DNA of 64,000 nt from Hyaloperonospora brassicae (GCA_947650285.1 CANTFL010000679.1:53967-117966), one strand, 5' to 3'. Positions 22,701 through 36,946 are shown, numbered from the stretch's first letter. Numbers and translations: made by a program. Notes: generated by a model not told the origin, from the sequence alone.

Positions 22701-25700
22701 CCGATATATAACACACCGACGAGAATATTGGCGACGAAGCGCGCGCTTATAAAGGCAATTTGGAAGATAAAAAATGCTGACTGGAAATTTTTGATAGAGA
22801 CTAGCATGAAGAAAATATACATAACCAAAATTAGTTGAAAAAATACAACATAGGGCTAACTGAAGACAGGTATGGGCTGTAATTCTACACACATTGAATT
22901 TTCAGTCTGGAATGCCATTTCTGGTCTGGGTCATGCCTGATGTCAAACCTTGAATGACACATCGTTTTATAATCTGGTACCAGCTACGAGAGAATCAAAA
23001 ACACCTACCTCGGTAGGGGGTGACCTGGTGGAAATCACTGGCACCGGGACAGGAAGGAACGTGCATCGATAGCCGGGGAGGGGCGGACCGATTGCATACC
23101 GCCTAATGGTAGCTGACAAATCCTGACAGAGTAGGTCGTTCGCGCAACATTATTTACCTCAACCTTTCTCCCTTTACAAGAGGAGAAATTGGCCTGAAGA
23201 AGGCGATATTCACTACCAGCAAAAGGTTTTCTCGTGACGAGTTCGAGCCGTGGGACAATTGTAATGCAAGTTGGCTTTTGTCGAGCTATGGACCGGTCAG
23301 CACAATACGCGGTACTACACACGTAATTATAGTGACAAAAAGATCGATGTAATAGCAGGTATCAAAAATTTTATTACTTTTAACAAATCGTAATACCTCA
23401 GTCAAAATTATCCTCAATTTTATCGCGTTCTGTAATGAACTCTGGTAAATGCGCGTGAAGCGTCGGCGCTGATTCTTTGATAGAATGTTAAGTGTACAGG
23501 AAAGGTTTCCAAACGTTATTTAGCGAAAAAAATTCCATTAATTCAAAGGAGCAAAGCATTTCTCTCGGTAACATTTCATTTTGCCGACATATCGCGGTGA
23601 TTGTAGCGTTTGTACCTTGACTCTGCACTGATACAAAATGTGCATATTAGTACATTACAAAATTGTTATATGAGAGTGTGCTAGGGTAAAAAGGATTATA
23701 CTTTTTTGGACAGATTGGTGATCCCTATGTTTGGCCTATATTGGAATTACGCTGTAGCTCCTACAAAGTGCTATATTAGATTAGAAGATTTGGTAACATA
23801 CTATATTTAATGTACACTATATAGATGACCCCTCTACGAATGAAAGACTTGTATTGGAGGTGTGATTGCTAATTCTTGCGATACCGACTCGTATATGGCT
23901 CCTTAAAGTCCGAACAATAAAGTAATTCTAAAGGTTTATGACTGCGCTCGTCTTTCACCAATTGTTTTACCCATATGTAGAAATTTTGCGCTCTTAGCGG
24001 TGGACTTGAGAAAACGTTTATAGCATTGTCCGAGAGGACCGGTAGCGAAGAGGATACGGTCGTGTAAATCGTTATATGATCGTCTTGTTTTGTGAGGTTT
24101 CGATCAAATTTCTCGATTTTGCCTGATCCACTAGATTTTGTATTCGAGCCTCTTGCCTTCTGACCGCATGAGCCATATCGCGATCTTTTATGTGAAACAG
24201 ATGTGGTTCCTTATGTCCGCAGTTGATCTCTAGCTAGCGACATAGTGTTCTGACTAAATAGGCAATTAAGAAAATTTAGAAGCAACGAGGTGCGGTCAAC
24301 TTCCCTTGAACGCCGATATGCCAACGATAATCAAATATAAAGAGATGTAATTTTTTAAGAGCTAAATAGAGTCTATTTATGTTAAACTAATTATGACTAA
24401 TACTGCGACTGGATGCCTATTCCCTATGTGAGGATAAAACGCAACAATTCGATAACGTTCAATTTACTAATATATTTTATCGCATGGTCTCCGTCGCGCT
24501 TCGAACGCGCTATAACATATTATACCTCATGTTTTTTTTCAAATTGTACACTAACCTCGCTTCGCCTGTACTGTGTCGAATATCTGTCTGACTACATCGG
24601 GTGGACCACAACCGATAGCACCGATTGGTTCAATGTATTTACCTCATTGCTTTGATCACACTAATCAAAACTTCCATTTATTAGTGATACATTGTGCGAT
24701 ACATTTTATAAAGGGCCAATGGAAGTCCACAATAAGCCTATTGCGATCCTATTATTGTCGCGGTCGAGTACCAATCGTTCTCCTGATCAGCAATTGCGAT
24801 CCTTTAAGGTCATCAATAAGTTCGGTTCTATAGCACCACAATTCCAGAAATATTTTGGTGATGATGCTCGGCCCGTTAGCGATTGACAGTGATTAATAGT
24901 CGTTGATCCTCCACCCAGCTCCATCGAGCATATCTTATTCCGAGCCTAGTAAAAGGCACGATCCAAGCCTCCTATTTCTATACCTTCCTTGTACTTATTA
25001 ATAGTGCAATTTGCCGTGGATTTTTGACCAAACCGCGCTTTTACAGTCAGATCAATTTTCTCTGTCTTCGTATCGCATCTCAACAGGATAATTTACACGA
25101 ACAAAACACTCAGCCGTTTGCATAGCGCCAGCATATATTAGAATGAAATGAGCTAAAAAGGAATCCATGATCTTGCAGGCTATACCCCTACGTACGTGCG
25201 ATAAATTATGAAGTAGTAGTATTTACGGCTAAAGATGGAATAGATAGAAATAACCAAGCTCCCAACCGAGTTTTGATCGCTGGAGTGTCCTTAAAAATCT
25301 ACTAGTTGCGTGTAATCTATACAAAATCAAACAAGCGAAGTACTTTCATAGATCGGTCGGATCGACCCCTATTTATTTTGAACAGCAGTTGGTTGAAGGC
25401 AGCTAAGTAAATGGTGCGTGTGATTATATTCATGACCATATGTAGAATTTAAAAAATAAGAGGAGCAAGAAACGAATAATCGTATTTGAAAGAAAGAATT
25501 GATTTCATCCGTTTTAGGAACAAACTGATGGACAACGAGTAAAACATAATTAGCGTTTGGATATAATCGCGAAAAGCATATCTTTGTAATCCAAATCCGT
25601 TATATAATGGGCACTTGAAATGAAAAACTACATTCATGATGAACACAGATTGCGGACACGGAGTCTGAACGTGACAAATCCATCATCAGTTCATACATAT

Positions 25701-28060
25701 CTCTCGATCGCATATAACATCAACCGGATAGCTTGTCGTCATACGGCATAATTTTATCCGATTAGATGGCCCAGATCTTATTTCTGAAAGTAACTACGAC
25801 ACCAAAATGTAAAAATTCCTTGTTATCCGGACCGTATTGATAGCACTCATACAGCAGTATTGCTCTGTTGTAGAACTCGCCAAAAACGAGACTTATGCAA
25901 GAATGTAACTTAGATCGGCTGAAGCTACTCAATGTTTCGGATTAATCCAAAATGTACATATTGTCGTCTTCCGCTTTCGGCCTGAGCAACTTAATTTGTC
26001 ATATCAAAGAATTTGGATCGGACGATAAGATTAATGATACAAGTATGAAAAGAATAGTCACCGTTAGATGTGACTAGAAAGCGATGAGTGTGCTGATTTG
26101 GAAGACGCAACGATTTCCGCAATCACTGTATGGAAACCTCATGATTGAGTCGAAGTGACTTTTTTGGGTTGTAGCCGATCACATACGATGTGGGTCCGGA
26201 AAATACGGCTCGCTCATGTTTCAAGTGCCGATTGGGGCATATATTTGTAAAAATGCAATATATTGAGCAGTTATTGTTTGTGGGCTCTTGAGCAACTTTG
26301 ACAGAGGGATCAGCAATTTTCGTGCAAAGAGAGACAGTAACAACAACTTTTATCAGCTAGAAATCAATATTATTCTTTCAAATACATTAATTTTACTCGA
26401 TCAATTCATTCTTAGTAGTTAACGATCACTTATCTTAACTCTTGGGCAGAATGTACCCATGGTATATTGGATGACAACCTTGCCGAAAGTTGTGGAGGGG
26501 GACCTTATCATTGCTCTTCATCACTCATGCGAAACAAAGGTCATTACTCATTGGTCCAAAAATTCCGGTCAAATTCTCTTCATACGACTATCGGACCTTT
26601 TTACTCATCATTTCATACCACATTACTTGTTTATATATACAGAAATTAGGACTGAAAATGATAACTATATCGAAATAGCAAGTTTCAAGCTTCATCAAAT
26701 TTCAAGATATACATGGACATTTAGCAAACTGATGGAAATCGCGATTGGCTGATTATGTTCAATTTAATATGTATACAGATCATATTTTCAGCTGGAGAAA
26801 ACTCAAATCCCTACACCTCATTTAGTGGTATAAGCATCGTTCAATGAATCGCATGTCCCGGAGATAAAGTTTGCATTTTTAGCCAGAAATTAACCGCTAA
26901 ATGCTATGATCTATATCTTAGGTGCAAAACTATAGTAATAGATCAAATGAAAGACGAAGGCCTTGAATATTAATCTATCTTCGAAGAAGTCGATTTTAAA
27001 AATTACACATTTATCTATATAGAGTGCTACCAAGTCTTGGTGTTTTATTATGGGATTGTTTGAGGACCATTCTAACACAATATAATTATATTGAGACATA
27101 GTCCACGACAAAAGGCAGCTTCCGCAAGTATAAAACAAAAAATTCCACCATGTCATTTGCCTATTCTTTGTTTGTGCGTATACAATTTTTTCCTTCGTTG
27201 TATGGATCGCTTGGACCTCGACATCTGTGTGGATTTCGATATCACCACAAGTATCATTTGCTTGCACTTTTACAACTAAAGTTGAAACAATTAGGACATG
27301 TTCATGACCCTATTGACATTAAATTACCACTTTTTAAATTTGATTTTATCATTACGACAATCATTATTTTGATCTTATTTTAGTAAATTGCGACTTTATA
27401 AATCGATTTTGGCTCGCCTTACCACGATTAAGCTCTATAAACCATGCCATGAAAATGAAATCTTCCATACTCGCCCACAAATGAATAAAGTTTATCGCAT
27501 ATTGAAATTTTGTATGGGAAGGTATAAAGTCATTCGTACAGTGTCGGTTATCCTATCAACTACGATTTTGATCTTTACTGTATATATCTGCTGACCGGGC
27601 TCAGTTTATTTGTATGTCGACCTATTGCTAGTATCAGAGACTAATTGCGTACGTAATAAATGCATCTCATGCACCAATTAAAAAAAATATGTTTACTCTC
27701 TTTGGAAATATAAACAAATTATATATTATCGAAGAACGTGATTTACCAAAAAAAGTCTTTGCGAAGGTACTGTGTCATTTAAAACATAGTGCGTGATCTA
27801 CACATGATTTTTAAGCAAAACCTTCTTTATTCCAAATTTGCCTCCTTTCAAGATCAAACGTCTTTCATTCATTCCATTTATAGCCAAACATCGAACAAAC
27901 CCTAATTTAATTAGATTCTTTATCAGTCATACATCGGTCGTCTTGATCATGTATCGAAATTTCAAAATCGTCATTTACTTTGCTATAAATCACTACTCGA
28001 AGCTCTGTCTGTTTTTCGTCCATTGTTGAATATGTGACGTAAAGAAATTTTCTTGTAAAA
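19785..28060. other. AT-rich gene desert
   Basis: No recognisable gene. From about 21.5 kb the sequence becomes markedly AT-rich and open frames become short. The longest is a 131-codon minus frame at 21856-22251, and a 130-codon minus frame at 20582-20974 lacks an ATG; both are unrecognised. I see no RNA gene. The composition fits old, decayed mobile-element sequence. Confidence 0.55.
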
Positions 28061-28838
28061 TATACACACGTCGGATCAACGGAAGTCAGCCACTTAAGTG
28101 TTAGCGACTTGTGTGTCGGCGACTGGGGTATCGGCGACCTAAGTTTCGGCGACGCGGGTGTCGGCAACTCGAGTGTCGGCGGCTTAAGGGTAAAGCTAAA
28201 TGCAAGAAGATTGAACGACATATTCATCACTTTATTTGTCTAAGAACTAGGGAAGGACAGAGATCCATTCAAACTGGCTATTTTAGAAAGAAAAAGATAT
28301 AAATTAATACTGTGCAGAATTCTATAAATCCAATACACGCGTACACCTACGGTCCCTGCGCGGGCTAGATTATGCCTGCTGTTAAACCTCGAGAGGCATA
28401 GCTTGTTGAGGTATCGACTGGTAGCGCCAAGAGATTAGGAAGATCCAAATTGGGCAACACTCGCTACCAGCGAGAGAAAGAGCCTCGTCGACGACGAGCC
28501 AGTGCCCAATAGCCGGTAATGTTTAAGTCTTGTCGAGTGACAAGACGGTGGGCCTCAGCCGAGGGCACAAACTATTATTGGTCGGACGTACACTGTGTTA
28601 GATGACCTGTGAAAGAGCGTGAGCGTCGGCTTCCATACTTTCGTGTGAAGTCACAGGTAATGAAAAGTTCAGAAGATGCTGAGATCAGGCAGACTTTTGG
28701 AGGAATTGGTTGTAAGTAATCTATTAGGCGAGAGGCACAACTAAATCTCAAAGGGGTGAACCACGAGGAATTACCCTAACGTACCAGCCCGTGCGCCGAC
28801 AAAGTTCGGCGATTGTTGTTTTTGTTCGTTGAGGCTGA
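28060..28838 (-). repeat. LTR-like dispersed repeat, copy A (inverted)
   Basis: Homologous to copies at 30220-31260 and 44669-45500 (inverse orientation) and 48395-49340 (same orientation). Read on the minus strand, shared blocks in order are: an AACAACAATCGCCGAAC-like start, GTCTGCCTGATCTCAGC, a CTCGTCGACGACGAG-like palindrome, TCTTGGCGCTACCAGTCGAT, ACCTCAACAAGCTATG, TAATCTAGCCCGCGCAGGGA, a TATA-like stretch, then a 15-bp minisatellite. The layout (unique block, TATA box, then transcribed-looking repeat) resembles an LTR of a retrotransposon, but no coding interior is attached. It is probably a solo LTR. Exact ends are uncertain. Confidence 0.6.
28082..28186. repeat. 15-bp minisatellite in LTR-like copy A (7 units)
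   Basis: Seven consecutive 15-bp units of the pattern agTGTCGGCGACTng, for example TGTGTCGGCGACTGG, GGTATCGGCGACCTA and GGTGTCGGCAACTCG. Units differ from each other by a few bases and keep an exact 15-bp phase. Confidence 0.88.
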
Positions 28839-29389
28839 TGTATGACAGATTTGACTAAATACTATACCACAACACTTTATCGCGATTTCGGTTTATGCCC
28901 AGTGGTATTTGTCCGTTAACTCTATATTGGATTTTATAGCCGAAAATTGGGGCACTTACATTATCAAAGCCATCAAAAGCCGTACTAATCACAGATGTAA
29001 TGATTCGCAACTATATAATACAGCTAATCCATCAATATTTTTAACGGTCATAAACGACGTTCTATCAATCAAAGTTTCTACGATTTTATCGCACAAAAAT
29101 CACACGTGTCAATCTCGGTCGGCTAAAGTAGCTCTTACTTTGTATTAAACGATATCCTTTACTCTTATCCCCACCGACTCCATCTTATAATGTTCTATAA
29201 TTATTATTCAAAACCAATTTTATCAAAATCCTGCACTACGCGGCAGATATAGTATGGCTCTTTACTCTTGTGGACCCATATTAGAGTCGAAGTCGACGTT
29301 TTACGCAATGTACAAGTCACGGGCGCAGAGTACTCCTCGATAACTGAGTAACGATACCTTCGGATAATTAGATCGTCACTTATACAAAT
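28839..29389. other. No supported gene
   Basis: AT-rich sequence between LTR-like copies A and E. One 79-codon plus frame (28909-29148) is unrecognised. Confidence 0.55.
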
Positions 29390-29560
29390 TTTGGAACGCC
29401 TCTGAAACCTTTCGAAAGACTTTGTCGTTTTCGAAAAGACTCTAGTGCTCTCGGATAATAGAGCGTTGTCAAAACCGAGCGTTCTTAAATTCTTGGCGCT
29501 ATAGTCGACAGCTCCACAAAGTAGCCTCTCGGGGTCGATGAAAGGTACGATATCGCCAAC
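29390..29560 (+). repeat. LTR-like dispersed repeat, degenerate fragment E
   Basis: TTCTTAAATTCTTGGCGCTATAGTCGACAGCTCC and the following CTCGGGGTCGATG align in order with the core of copy C (TCCTAAACTCTTGGCGCTAC, then GACGATCGATG). It is more diverged than the other copies and lacks the minisatellite. Confidence 0.5.
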
Positions 29561-30219
29561 ATAAGGACTAATTAAACCTTTACGAGCGTCTCAGACGCGA
29601 TCATTTTTTTATCATAAATTTTTTCAATTCCTTTGCCATTCAAACAGGCCGTTACGTGGACCTCTGTCTTACTTAAATATTAATAATAATTCTTTTTATA
29701 AAATTAAACTAAATTGTCACGCACCTCCATTATATGGCAATCATAGATTATAAGGTTTGACTAGATACACCGACCTGAGATTAGCCGATAAGCCATTGGC
29801 AGATGTTTAGTATATAATGACTATTATGAGTACAAATGAGCTTTAATTTTTAACTGAAGAGAATAGTATAAACCACACTAAAAGAGATTCAAACTTCGGT
29901 TTGCTATGATCGTTGACGATCTTTGAGCTCTAGAACTCAGAATATTATCCGCAAACTTCGTGCCACTTGTCTTCCTTTTGTACTACAACGACCTACAAAC
30001 TTCTGTTTAAAAATATTTACGTCACAGACAAATTGCTTGGAGCCTACTTCATAGTATACAGTTTAGATTAAGCAGTTAAATTCTTCTGTATTATAGAAGA
30101 TATACTTGTGTTGTCTCTTCCTCTCAATCCAATGATAAGAACAACAAATATATTCAGACATGGAAGCTCGATCCGAATGTGGTAAAGTTGTTCGTCAGAT
30201 TGGTGGTAATATAGTCTAA

Positions 30220-31260
30220 ACGTAACAACACAACAACCGCCGAGCTAGTCGGCGCAATGGTATTGTAAGTCGGGGCGATTCCCTTCGCATTTCACCCCTG
30301 CGGGTTCAGTTGTGGATCTCGCCTAGCTGAATACCTCCAACCACTCACAATGTCTTTCAAGAAGACTGCCTGACCCTAGCAACTTCCGTTCCTCAACTCC
30401 TGTGACCTCGTACCAATGGGTAAACGTCGGCGCTTTCCCGCTTTTGCAGGTTAACAGTCGCAGTATACTCCCGACTAGAAGACTTACGGTATCTTTGATT
30501 ATAAAAATTACCGTCTCGTCGGTCGACGAGTCTTCAGACAGTGCCGTCAATTGGGTCACCGTCTCGCCATTTTAGCGTCCTAAAGCGGTATCGTCGATTA
30601 AGCACAGCTCGCCTTGCGCCGAGAATTCGAAGCAGTGGCGTCTTTTAAGTCACCGGCTTGTCATTCGACGAGACTTCAAAGCGGTGCCGTCTACTGGGTC
30701 ACCGTCTCGCCGTGCTATGATACTTATCTTTCGCTAAAAGTGAGTACTGCCCACCCCGAAACGACTAGACGCTTGGCGCTTCCGATCGAGACCTCGACAA
30801 GCTGTGATCCTTAAGTCATGACAGTAGGCATACTCCAGACCACGAAGGGACATACATCAAAAGTCCACACGTGTCTTGTACTTATAAAACTATGCTCTGT
30901 ATTGATTATCACCTAATCTTTTTCTGATTGCAAAATTATTCTTAAGTGTTTCTCCTACACCCCCTTGTGGTCCTACAATAATATCAATACGGGTGGACTA
31001 GTCTCCATCTTGCTCTCTGGTTTAATCTTGTATAGTAGAGTCTCGGCTCGTGAAATCTTCCCTAGTCGATCCTTCCCTCTTCGAGTCTTGGCTCGTCGAG
31101 TCTTTCTACGTCAAGTCTTTCCTCGTCGAGTCTTGGCACGATCAGTCTTTTTCGTCCAATTTTACCTCGTCGAGTCTTGCTTCATTGACTCAGTGCCCTT
31201 CGAATTCTCTTATCCACTTTACTACTCTTATAATCACGTCAAAAGCGGCTAATACTGCGT
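30220..31260 (+). repeat. LTR-like dispersed repeat, copy B
   Basis: Shares with copies A, C and D the start CGTAACAACACAACAACCGC, a GACTGCCTGACCCTAGC block, repeated TCACCGTCTCGCC segments around CTCGTCGGTCGACGAG, GACCTCGACAAGCTGTG, CACACGTGTCTTGTAC and a TATA-like TATAAAA at 30883-30889, followed by CTGTATTGATTATC. Beyond the TATA come about 150 bp of unique sequence and then the 15-bp minisatellite at 31034-31190. Internal ~90-bp duplications (two TTGGGTCACCGTCTCGCC-type blocks) make it longer than the others. Confidence 0.6.
31034..31190. repeat. 15-bp minisatellite in LTR-like copy B (about 10 units)
   Basis: Units of the pattern cgTCGAGTCTTggCT, such as CTTCGAGTCTTGGCT, CGTCAAGTCTTTCCT and CGTCGAGTCTTGGCA, in nearly unbroken 15-bp phase (one unit is 14 bp). 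The consensus differs from the units of copies A, C and D. Confidence 0.85.
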
Positions 31261-34200
31261 TTGGAAATGCCTTAACTCACACTAATCAAGATTTGTATTA
31301 ACTCCCACCAAAATTTCGAAAAATAATGATTATTTCTACTTTTGGGATAAGTAGTAATATTAATCCTTTGCTTCCACATAAATGGGAGAATTTTTAACTA
31401 GGAACTTTAATTACGTGTTTTCATTAAAATGTTGGCCGCAAATAGTTATGAAACTGAGACCATCTAATTTATATGATCACGTGTCATGCAATCGAAACCC
31501 ATATTTACCTCAACGCGATTGTATTCTTTAGAATACATATAATAACCAGATGGCCCGCATAATGCTGTACATCATAGATAACATATATTAGGTAAAATTT
31601 GGATCTTGTCCGTCTACTCTTTTGCGCAAGGGAGTATCTTTTGACCTTTCACAAGGGTGTGGTTATATAACCGTATAAACGTAGTATGTCAAAAAGAAAT
31701 ATTATAAAGCCTAACGACCTCTAATTTCAAGATAACTTACAATCTAGACTCATGTATTTTAAAATTGCTGTTGAACACTGCCAGCGGTAAAAAAACTGAT
31801 CAAAACGAAATTTTTCATGACGTATATGTATACGATCATGCATGGATAACACTTTCACATTCGTCGTTGTTAATTTTGCGCTATATTGATCAAGCCATCC
31901 CTTTTTTCTAAACATTTCCGTTTAAGAATACATTAAGCATTTGATATGTGTCATGACTAATTGCATGATCGCTTTTTCTATCCAAACTTAATGTTCACCT
32001 ACATATAAACAATCGTAATTTCGATAAAAAGCAACATGGTCTCGATTATCTTGATCGAAAGTCACAATCAGAGACGTATCCAGTAAAGACTCAATGAGTC
32101 GACCAAAGCTTTAATAACGTCTTTCTAATAATGCAAAAAGTTGTATGTGGCGGCTATTAGTGAACATTTCGAATCCTCTAAACAGCCCTGATTGATCAAT
32201 GATGTGCCTACTCATTTTTCCACGAATGAGCCTGAACCTTCGTTGTTGCTTTTTTACAAAGCGTTAACCAGGCTCTACTTTTAATCATAAAAAGATTGAC
32301 TTAAGCAATTAGTTTCTGCATACTGCTTCTCTCTTAGTAAAAACAAGCGGTGTATATAATGCAGACGGTACGATCGTCCACACGGATGTCTGCATATATA
32401 TTTCCCTTATTATTTGCCTGTTCTCTTTAATATAGATGTTCGATAGAGACTAGCTACTAGGCGTATTTACATTAATTAAGGCTTAAGTAGATGATAACTG
32501 ATTGATTCGTTCATTCTTTTCGAATAATGATCAGCGTTATCTATTTGTGATCTATGTTGAGGGTTGTATGCTTTTAGCCTCTATTAAAATATACAGATTT
32601 AATGTGGACTGCGGTAAGGGACAATTGAAGAGTCTGGAAGTAACGCGGTCTAACATCATGATCTTTATGTAATCTCATAAGATTGTATTATTTACTTAAG
32701 CGTTGGGGATTGCGTCAGAGCTATCATCTCACGTGATACCGACATGATCTGGCACTTGTATGAAATTGGGAGAAAGGCTAAAACGTGATTTTTAACCATC
32801 TCATGAGTATCGTTGACATCGATAAACGTACTATGCGGTCAATGATACGATTAGTATTCAGCGTTATCGTTTGAAGTTAAGCAGCCGATTATGCAAATTT
32901 GTTGATAATAGGACAAGATTTACGAATCATCGAATGTGAAAATACTATTTTGATTTGATTTCCAACATGATAACTTTTGATGAAATTAATGAAATAACCG
33001 GATTTAGAGCTTTTTGCTACCAGAATTTTATATTGCTCATTAGCTAATCTGTAATTAGCTAATATAATCTTATCGTAACTATACCTCGTTTGTTAGTCAG
33101 ACACGCAATACAATTTTAGGGATTTCTGTTGTCACAAAAATATAGCGTTTGTAATGGTAGACATTCGCGCATTACTTGTACGACCAGTGCTAAGTATATG
33201 CATTACTGATTTATTATACCAATACATATATCATGACGTAAAACCATGTAGACTATAACAGTTTATCTTACTCAAAATTAACTCCTTTTATCTTAAAAAA
33301 ATTGAAAAGTTCATAGTGTCTTCAATCAACATTGGACCTTTCGGATGCGATATAAGTTTAGTAGTCTATAATTACATTTTGAATTCACCGATCAGTACTA
33401 ATCTCTAAATTGAAAATAGACTGAACGAACAATCCGCTAATTAAAGACAACTAACAGTTCTCTTAATAATATCGGAAGGAGTGATTCGCGCGGTAGTGAG
33501 TATTAGTGAATAGTCGATCCACAGTGATTATGGTAAAATGATCTCGGATCAATTTTAACATGTGATCGATGACGCATTTACATTTAGATTGCATCGTAGA
33601 TATTGCGGTGATTGCTACTAGGTTGGTACTGATCGTAAAGTTTCTGTACAAAGCAGTGTCGAAATATGCGCTGCTTAAATCAGGATAGGGGGAAGATAGG
33701 AGCATTTAAAACTATTAAAGCAATGTTAAAAAGGTATCCACTTAAAGACCATTACAGATCGGTGTACTTTTAAACAATTCGAATGCATTCTTTGTACTGA
33801 TTTTTTGATATTCTTGTTTGTCAATCTGATGTTGATGCTCATGATCTCAATAAACAAAGGATATTGCTCAGATATGTATTGTTGACACACCGTCTAATAT
33901 TTGCCTTCAACTCGGTATAACGTTTAGCATAATTGCGCTAATGGACTCACCCTTTGACAGTAATATAGCAAGATAATATAGAAGTACGAGCTAAAAACGT
34001 AGTTGCGTTATCTAATGGTTTAGTAGTGGTCCTTTTGACTAATGAGATTCGTTTTTGACAATAAACTTAATGTTTTGTGAGATCCGTTTTCAAATTCCTT
34101 CATCGTAACATTTCTCGCGAAGCGCTTCGCTCGATAAAGAGACATAAGCTGATCAACAACTATAGCAAACATATCGCTTCATTGATCGAATTTTTCTCAC

Positions 34201-36654
34201 ATTAATAATTTTTACAATACATATATAATTTCAATGTGTTGTCGTATACATCAACTACGTATGAGAAGATTCGCGACACCTACCACTGCTGATACATGTG
34301 AAGTGCATTATGCCATGTTCAATCACGGCATCAAATTACATCTGATTCCACTAAATGGCATTCAGGCTTACAACTGATTAATTCACGAAATCATAGTGAA
34401 TAAAAAATGCAACTTAAAACACGTGTTTATGTCTCCAATAAGCTGACCATAATATGGCGGTCGGACTAACAACATCACCCATCGGTGGCCAAGGTTCTCG
34501 AGGCATAGTGATATTCTAACAGAAAATCTTAAATCGTCACGACCTCTGACTTGTATAAAAAATAAGAACTGATACACGCAGTTACCGAATTTTAAAATTG
34601 TGAAATTGCCGTGAATTTTTATAATCAAAGTAAGTTTTTAATATAAACTTATATTATATTGCATTCACTAAAGTATCATCATTTATAGCGCAATCGTTAC
34701 TGACGTCTTTTATTAAAGTTAAAAAATGCATCCAATCGACGGACGGATTGATAATTGTGCAACAGCGCAATATTATCGAAAAACGATGTCTATATGGTAG
34801 TTACGATCTTAACAATAAGTAATGGTGACCTGAATCTACGAAAGTATTTACAAAGCGTATGGGGTTGTATTCCGTTTACCTGCGTAAAGCCTCAGTCACA
34901 TTGTGTATCAGATACAGTACGGGTCTCAATATTTTCGTGGACTCGAGTCGATTGTCAATGTTGTATTGTTAAAGACAGAACGGGGGCGAGCCATCCCAAA
35001 CCTTCACCCGATCGCGTTGGTTCCTAAGGATGTAATTGCTATGAGTTACCATATTCTACCATATATCACCTAGAATGATTTAACTGCATCGACTTGATCA
35101 GCTCACCGTTCTGCAACTTGATACGTCCCGCAAACTTGTACGTGATCAACAAAAATTCCCGCGTACATCAGTTAAAGGAATGTCGCGTAAGGGGTCTTGA
35201 AATGCCTGGTCTAAAATCTCAGGGGAATAAATTGAAGGGCAAGGAATATCTTGTAGAACGTAGGTAGGCCAAAATTGCTCAAAAGTGGCCCACACGGACC
35301 TCATAAATGAGTGTTATCGTTCCATACGCTTAACCAAGCATATTAAAGACAACCGCTATGTTTATCCCTACCTGAAAATTTGTTTCCACGTGTCGCCTGT
35401 CCAAACGACATACCCCATGTAATAAGTGTTTCACTTCCTACCCATGGCCGAATTGATCGTAACGCAGGTTACGAGTCGCAAGTCGTAGATACCTAATTCT
35501 ATTTCCCAGATCACGCATTAAAAATGTAAGATTACGTATCGAGGATTGCATACACCGATCGGAATACACCTATAATTTGCATCTACCGCACTTCTTTATC
35601 TTGTGACCCTCCATCCTTAGAAATCGGTTTGAGCGTAATTTTAAAGCTAACCCTTCAAATTTGATATCATATCGGTTTTTGGACATTCATTGAGGACAAC
35701 GGATCACAATCGCGCCCTCGAATATTTATTACACATTCTTATCTTCGTCCATTACCATCACCCAATGTTTCGAGGCAGATCTTCCGATCACATGTAGCTT
35801 TACATATCGATTACATTTTACGGGAAGAAGAGTCCATAGATCTACATTAATCAATTTCGATTTGGAATCAGACATAATTTGCTATCCGTTCCTTCATTAT
35901 AATCAATTAAAGCAATTCCCCTATATTATAGCAGGCCTATTCGAACGTCTTTATAACGTTTATTTCTGATGTAAGAAGCGCACTTGTTTGTACAGAAGCC
36001 TAATACTTAATTCTTGAATTGACACTCTTTGTTATAACATTGCTATAAAGCAACACAATTTTTGTGCTTAGGGTAGGGCACAAGTCACCAATGTAATGAA
36101 GATAGGCCTTATGTCCAGACAATTTTTTTATGCTATTCTGCCACTTTATAATCCCTTCTTCGCAATACGTGTATGAAACAGGCAAACGCCTCTGTCGCCT
36201 ATAAACACACAAACAATGTGTAAACAAAGAGAGCGAATCTGGAACATTTTTGAACGTGTCGATTGGGAATGAGCATTCGTAAGGGGTTGTCATATATATC
36301 AGTCCATCTTACTGTGTTAATAATTGTTTTGGACCAACGATAAAACGCTTCGTGTTCTTACGTTTGTACGAAATGGTTGTCTCGTGTCTACCGTGGAGTA
36401 CGCAAGAGTGGCCCACTTGAATGAGGGATGCGTCAAAAATGAAGAAAGCGGTCAGGTGACAAAGGCGGCTAAAAGCGTTGGCATACAAAGCGCCTAAACA
36501 TCCACTCAGCTGACGGGGCATATGATTTTTATGACCTTCATATATACATCTACGTCTCTAAACATTTATATGCTAAAATACATCTATGTTTATAAATATG
36601 CCAATACCGACACAGATCAATCATCGCGATCGTTCGCCGTGAGAATTTTAGCCG
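31261..36654. other. AT-rich gene desert
   Basis: No recognisable gene, RNA or complete element. Open frames are at most 97 codons, with no motif I can name. Base composition is strongly AT-rich through most of the stretch. Confidence 0.55.
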
Positions 36655-36946
36655 CGTAGCCCCCAAGATCAACCTTATGTGGTCTGCAAGTACAGTGACA
36701 CTGTTTCAGCTTATAGAACCCACACCCCTCATTACACTGTGGGGCTTTTCCGCCAGTAGGGCCTCCAACCCACTCAACTATCACACACCCAAGGTGCGGG
36801 CTGGTAGCGCGGCCACCCTTTGGGTGGCTACTCGTCTACTAAGTTGGCCTAGCTCCGGCGCCTGTAACCGTACATCCCACCCTAGGTATCAATTCACTCT
36901 CCTCTCCGTACCAGTTTCAGTGTATAAGCACTCGACAGCTGGAGAG
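36655..36946 (-). mobile_element. tRNA-derived SINE, diverged copy
   Basis: The reverse strand aligns along nearly its full length with the SINE at 2055-2366. Shared blocks include the head (CCAGCTGTCGAGTGCTTATA against CCAGTGGCCGAGTGGTAGAC), GTTACAGGCGCCGGAG, GGGTGGCCGC, TGTGTGATAGTTGAGTGGG, GGAGGCCCTACTGGCGGAAA and GTGTAATGAGGGGTGTGGG. Box B is degraded (GTACGGTTACAGG), so it is probably no longer transcribed. I found no target-site duplication, which fits an older insertion. Confidence 0.82.

Noticed and set aside
28082..28186. CRISPR-like array (also considered at 31034-31190, 45389-45480 and 48404-48655)
   Set aside because: The 15-bp units are contiguous with no unique spacers, and the context is a eukaryotic nuclear genome. 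They are minisatellites.
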